Shown piece after piece: positions 33,756 to 37,034 of a stretch of DNA of 37,034 nucleotides. The notes under the pieces were generated by a model. The model did not search any database. It saw only the letters and a list, made by a program, of their open reading frames with translations, and was not told the DNA's origin. Origin of the DNA: Bacteroidales bacterium (GTDB lineage: Bacteria; Bacteroidota; Bacteroidia; Bacteroidales; DTU049). Where the stretch lies: assembly GCA_016937255.1 (NCBI GenBank), contig JAFGWG010000185.1, positions 1-37,034 of the forward strand, given 5' to 3'. Position 1 is the first letter of the stretch. Each line of letters starts with the position of its first letter. Both the position numbers and the translations under genes were made by a program.

Positions 33756-34125
33756 CTTTGCTCTCTTCTTTAGTTTTTCGAATTATTTTGGCATCCGCCC
33801 ACAAATCTTCAAGGTGAAAAAATTGCCTAGAATCATCTAGAAAAATATGTGCCACAATATCTCCATAGTCTAGTAAAATCCACTCTCCATTCTTCATTCC
33901 TTCAACGCTAAATGGTTTTATCTTCAGTTTCTTACGTACGTCTTGCATGGAGTTTTCTGCAATGCTTTGGGTCTGCACTTTTGACGTGCCATGGCAGATA
34001 ATAAAATAGTCACAGACATTTTGTCCTGTTTTTCTAAGATCTAGAATAACCACTTCTTGTCCATGATTTGATTGAAAGGTTTCGGCAATAATTTCTGCCG
34101 GGTTTTCTTGAGCTTTCTTTGTCAT
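33742..34125 (-). CDS. rsfS: Ribosomal silencing factor RsfS
   Basis: This 127-residue protein of the RsfS/Iojap family binds ribosomal protein L14 and blocks subunit joining in poor growth conditions. The family pattern is clear: VVILDLRKTGQNVCDYFIICHGTS, PFSVEGMKNGEWILLDYGDIVAHIF and RQFFHLEDLWADAKII. It overlaps ftsH by 14 bases on the same strand and is divergent from birA. Confidence 0.94.
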   Translation of the reverse strand: MTKKAQENPAEIIAETFQSNHGQEVVILDLRKTGQNVCDYFIICHGTSKVQTQSIAENSMQDVRKKLKIKPFSVEGMKNGEWILLDYGDIVAHIFLDDSRQFFHLEDLWADAKIIRKTKEESKDAKQ

Positions 34126-34145
34126 TAATGCTTTGTAAATTTGTA

Positions 34146-34153
34146 CAAAGTTA
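34146..34153 (-). promoter_or_regulatory. Candidate -7 box (TAACTTTG) of rsfS-ftsH
   Basis: TAACTTTG on the minus strand lies 20 bases before the rsfS ATG. The spacer to birA (34154-34330) shows two similar units (TCGACAAGTCTTCG at 34237 and TCGGACAAGTGTTCG at 34276) that I cannot assign. Confidence 0.5.
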
Positions 34154-34330
34154 ATGTTTTTCCGTTTCTAAAGGCACTGATTTTTATTAGTCATTAATTC
34201 CCTGATTTTTTTATTCGAATATTGCATAGATTATGGTCGACAAGTCTTCGTTCGACATGATTTTTGCTGCCGAAGTCGGACAAGTGTTCGCCAACCATTA
34301 ACTCTAAGCCTTGAATAAGCAGGTATTTCG

Positions 34331-34338
34331 TAAATTTG
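34331..34338 (+). promoter_or_regulatory. Candidate -7 box (TAAATTTG) of birA
   Basis: TAAATTTG is 8 bases before the ATG at 34347, and lies downstream of the track start at 34311, which is therefore unlikely. The birA mRNA may be nearly leaderless. Confidence 0.5.
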
Positions 34339-34346
34339 TCAAATCA

Positions 34347-35093
34347 ATGAAAAAAGAATTTCACTTTTCAGAAACCCTCGATTCCACCAATAAAGAAGCT
34401 CAACGGCAAATGGCGGAATATGAGAGTTCGACAATGCATGTTGTTTATGCTCTGCAGCAGACAGAAGGCCGCGGACAGGGTGATCATGTTTGGGAATCTG
34501 AAAAAGACGAAAATGTGCTGATGAGCATATTGTTGAAGGAACAGAAGATTCCTTTTGTACATCAATTTGCCATTAGCCATGCAACAGCACTTGCAATAAG
34601 CGATTTTGTAAAGGAAGAAGCTCCAGATGCCGATGTTTATATCAAATGGCCCAACGATATTTTGTTAAACGGAAAGAAATGTGCAGGAATTCTGGTTGAA
34701 AATGCCAGCATGGGTGCTAATATTACGGTTATTATTGCTGGAATAGGTTTGAACCTGAATCAGAAAGACTTTTCATCTGATTTACCCGATGCTACCGGCC
34801 TTTTTCTTCATGACAGACGTGAACGAAGTATAGAAAAATCCGTGCAGCGTATTGCAGAATTATTCGATTTGAATTTTGAAAAAGTTCTTACCGGCGAATG
34901 GAGCAATTTGCTTCAAGATTATAATGCCCGCCTGTGGAAAAGGGGAGCATTTTGCAGTTTTTCAGGAAAAAATGATCTTTTCAAAGCCAAAATCATAGAA
35001 ACTGAACTCGATGGTAAGATTTTACTAGAGCTGGAAGATGGAAGTGTGCAGGGGGTTTATCATCATGAGGTGAGGATTAAATCTGCGGAATAA
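34347..35093 (+). CDS. birA: Biotin--[acetyl-CoA-carboxylase] ligase, catalytic form without HTH
   Basis: This cytoplasmic enzyme attaches biotin to carboxylase subunits through biotinyl-AMP. The 248-residue protein has the ligase core: TLDSTNKEA, the GRGQGDHVWESEKDENVLMSI biotin/ATP loop, KWPNDILLNGKKCAGILVEN and IAGIGLNLNQ. A C-terminal SH3-like cap follows (LLELEDGSVQGVYHHEVRI). There is no N-terminal winged helix, so it cannot act as the biotin-operon repressor known from E. coli. It is divergent from rsfS. Confidence 0.93.
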   Translation: MKKEFHFSETLDSTNKEAQRQMAEYESSTMHVVYALQQTEGRGQGDHVWESEKDENVLMSILLKEQKIPFVHQFAISHATALAISDFVKEEAPDADVYIKWPNDILLNGKKCAGILVENASMGANITVIIAGIGLNLNQKDFSSDLPDATGLFLHDRRERSIEKSVQRIAELFDLNFEKVLTGEWSNLLQDYNARLWKRGAFCSFSGKNDLFKAKIIETELDGKILLELEDGSVQGVYHHEVRIKSAE

Positions 35094-35098
35094 TCATG

Positions 35099-35115
35099 CC
35101 GTCGTCCGACGACGG
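35099..35115. repeat. Short perfect palindrome after birA
   Basis: CCGTCGTC-C-GACGACGG has perfect 8-base arms with one central base. Only 56 bases separate it from the end of the convergent MutS gene. There is no T-tract, so it is more likely a REP-type element than a terminator. Confidence 0.6.
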
Positions 35116-35170
35116 AGTGATGGCTTTACAGCAGAAATTCACACACTGTTGTAAAGCTTAGTGGAGGATT

Positions 35171-36952
35171 TTAAATAATCCCCATCTTCTTCATTAGAAA
35201 TGTGGCACTTTGGTTTTGGCAAATACCGTTGCGGAGCTTATAATCAAATGCCAGTTCATCATCGATAATATCTACTTCAAAATACTTATTGATAAGCTGT
35301 TGCGGATAGTCTTTCTGCAATGAACAAATATCGAGGTCGTGTGTTGCGATAATGCCTGTGATATCATATTTCATAAGGCTTTTAATAAATTCCTTCGTGC
35401 CCTTGCGCTTGTCGTCAGAATTAGTTCCGCGCAGAATTTCATCCAGCAGTACAAAGCATTTTCCTTTTTGTGCTTCCTGCGAAATGCGATGCAGACGATT
35501 CACTTCGGCAAAGAAATACGATTCGTTATCCGACAATGAATCTTCCACACGCATAGAAACCAATAGCGTAAGCGGATTTACAGAGGCTTTCGTGGCGCAA
35601 ATTGCAGATCCTGCACGAGTTAGCAGCATATTTATGCCCAGCGTTCTCAAAAAAGTAGATTTTCCCGACATATTGGAACCGGTTAAAATCACAAAAGGAT
35701 TTTCATTGAAAGAAATATCGTTGGTAATCCTTACTTCACTGCGAATGAGTGGGTGACCGACTTCTGTAAATCCAATTTTTTGTTCTTTGCTAATTTCAGG
35801 AAAACAATATTCAGGATTATTGAATGCAAAATTTGATAAGCTGTTTAAAGCTTCAAATTCTCCCATAATTTCCAGCCAATTTTCAATTTTATCGGTATTC
35901 TCGTTTTTCCATTGCGCAATTTTATAGAGTACTCTGACGTGATATAGAAATAATCCATTGGAAATAATTGATCCTAAGAGGTTTAAGAAATTCTCGAGCT
36001 GGCCGAAAAGTCTCGATAAACGATGAATTTCAGCATGTGCAGATTTGCTTCCTTTAAGTAATGACTGTAAGTTTTTCAGTTTTTCACTTTCAAAAGGCTC
36101 GTTTTCTATTTCTCTGATTATTAGCGCATAGCGTTCCAGCGTTTTACTAATGCTTTCCGATTCAATAAAAATGGCTTTGATTCTTTTTATATATGAAGAA
36201 ATGAAAAAGAGATTAGCGAAAAACAATGTGATACTTAGGGTGTATAGAATATTGGGGAGGATAAAGAACTGTGCAATAATTGAAAACCACAGCAAGCTTG
36301 GCATGATATAAGATAAAGCAAGGGCAAGCTTTGAAACACTCTTGTCTTTTCTTTTCGACCAGGAAAGTATGTTTTGAAATCTCGCGGCATTGTCTTGAAT
36401 ATTTCGCCCAATGGCATAGATTTTTTGCCGCCATTCGGTTTTATGCTTCAATTCTTCAACTGCTTTTTGGTTTGGAATGATTTCCTCGTCGGGTAACAGG
36501 TCTGAAAGTCTTTTTGCCAGTGAATTTTCGCCAATATAAGTAGCCGTTCTGTTTAGATGCTGATACAGCGAGTCTTCTCCAAAGATATCCAAATCATAAG
36601 TAAAGAAATGCTTGATATTAATGAATTCCTTTCCGTCTTTGAAAGGCAATTTGCGCTCATTTAGGTAGGCTATTTCTTCTTCGTTGATTTCAATCGTTGA
36701 TCTTGTTAGCTTTCTTTTCCAAAAGAGATTTCCATGAACTTTAATCAGCAAAAAGAATGCAATTAAAAACAGCGCAGAAGCAATGATAAATGAGTAATGA
36801 TTTGTTTTGAAAAATCCCCATATCAATAGAATGGCAACAATAATAGATAGAAGCCTGGCAAGAGATAAAAAACCTGATTTTCGATTGAGTTCTTGAAGTA
36901 AATTCCTGTGTTCAAGCAGAATTTCGGAGTATATCGTAGTGGAGATTTTCAT
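35171..36952 (-). CDS. Membrane-anchored MutS-family ATPase
   Basis: This 593-residue protein ends in a MutS ABC-type ATPase: Walker A GSNMSGKSTFLRTLG (about residue 425), signature SLSDNESYFFAEV, Walker B CFVLLDEILRGTNSDDK and the His loop GIIATHDLD. The middle is helical, like MutS domain III. The N-terminal 75 residues hold two membrane helices (LSIIVAILLIWGFF and SFIIASALFLIAFFLLIKV), and two further hydrophobic segments lie at about 215-250. The mismatch-recognition domain I (with its FxE) is missing. It is thus not a MutS1 repair protein; a role at the membrane in DNA handling is possible. The family is common in Bacteroidetes, from memory. Confidence 0.87.
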   Translation of the reverse strand: MKISTTIYSEILLEHRNLLQELNRKSGFLSLARLLSIIVAILLIWGFFKTNHYSFIIASALFLIAFFLLIKVHGNLFWKRKLTRSTIEINEEEIAYLNERKLPFKDGKEFINIKHFFTYDLDIFGEDSLYQHLNRTATYIGENSLAKRLSDLLPDEEIIPNQKAVEELKHKTEWRQKIYAIGRNIQDNAARFQNILSWSKRKDKSVSKLALALSYIMPSLLWFSIIAQFFILPNILYTLSITLFFANLFFISSYIKRIKAIFIESESISKTLERYALIIREIENEPFESEKLKNLQSLLKGSKSAHAEIHRLSRLFGQLENFLNLLGSIISNGLFLYHVRVLYKIAQWKNENTDKIENWLEIMGEFEALNSLSNFAFNNPEYCFPEISKEQKIGFTEVGHPLIRSEVRITNDISFNENPFVILTGSNMSGKSTFLRTLGINMLLTRAGSAICATKASVNPLTLLVSMRVEDSLSDNESYFFAEVNRLHRISQEAQKGKCFVLLDEILRGTNSDDKRKGTKEFIKSLMKYDITGIIATHDLDICSLQKDYPQQLINKYFEVDIIDDELAFDYKLRNGICQNQSATFLMKKMGII

Positions 36953-36974
36953 TTAGTATTGTCAAAGATTCTTG

Positions 36975-36982
36975 CAAAAATA
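36975..36982 (-). promoter_or_regulatory. Candidate -7 box (TATTTTTG) of the MutS-family gene
   Basis: TATTTTTG on the minus strand is 22 bases before the ATG at 36952. No clear -33 TTTG. The last 52 bases of the window show nothing else. Confidence 0.45.
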
Positions 36983-37034
36983 AGGATTGTAATCTAAATA
37001 TTGTTTATTAAAACACGGCCCTCTTAAGCCCATG

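Noticed and set aside
34237-34290. Two similar units TCGACAAGTCTTCG and TCGGACAAGTGTTCG
   Set aside because: Short and imperfect, only two copies; noted in the promoter entry, but not called a repeat family.
1-37034. tRNA, rRNA, CRISPR array, classical insertion sequence
   Set aside because: I saw no cloverleaf, no regularly spaced repeats and no transposase motif in any gap between genes.

Overview
The window is a stretch of a Bacteroidota (Bacteroidetes) chromosome, most likely from an anaerobe of the Bacteroidales/Marinilabiliales kind. The evidence is two secreted proteins with type IX secretion C-terminal sorting domains, many promoters of the Bacteroidetes form TTTG-N19/20-TANNTTTG with very short leaders and almost no Shine-Dalgarno sequences, a minimal [FeFe]-hydrogenase operon, PSD-type phospholipid genes, and the gene orders DUF1573-yajC-ybbR-coaE and rsfS-ftsH-LUD-cdsA-psd. 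The species cannot be named from sequence alone.

Layout. 1-4.1 kb: the 3' part of an SsnA-type amidohydrolase, REP-like palindromes, an HTH-MntA/HepT toxin-antitoxin pair with a clear operator-promoter, then a dihydropyrimidinase/hydantoinase, a YcxB-like membrane protein and a DUF302 protein. 4.1-9.5 kb: two T9SS cargo proteins on either side of an arsC-like reductase and fumarase C. 9.4-10.2 kb: a ParD/ParE pair with its own operator. 10.2-13.8 kb: hydC-hydB-hydA, a soluble NAD(H)-linked [FeFe] hydrogenase whose flavin subunit is unusually short. 13.9-16.8 kb: a DUF1573 lipoprotein-yajC-ybbR-coaE-CFI-box operon. 16.9-21.1 kb: a CASTOR/POLLUX-like channel, then cdaA (c-di-AMP synthesis) with rlmD; tyrS is divergent.

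22.6-24.8 kb holds an orphan C-terminal Rhs fragment followed by a lipoprotein that could be its immunity partner. The Rhs core is interrupted by four short in-frame insertions, two of them built on perfect palindromes and a third on a palindrome with a one-base bulge. They look like protein-coding palindromic repeat elements. 24.9-28.6 kb holds a YARHG protein, the N-terminal half of a split transketolase, and an AAA-ATPase/nuclease-like gene. The ATPase gene is bracketed by two nearly identical 44-bp stem-loop repeats, and beyond the second repeat lies a second, broken copy of the transketolase 3' end. This looks like a cassette insertion or duplication scar and is, with the Rhs insertions, the most unusual structure in the window.

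28.6-37 kb is mostly housekeeping: a lipoprotein, psd, cdsA, a LUD protein, ftsH, rsfS, divergent birA without a DNA-binding domain, and a membrane-anchored MutS-family ATPase. I saw no tRNA, rRNA, CRISPR array or classical transposase.
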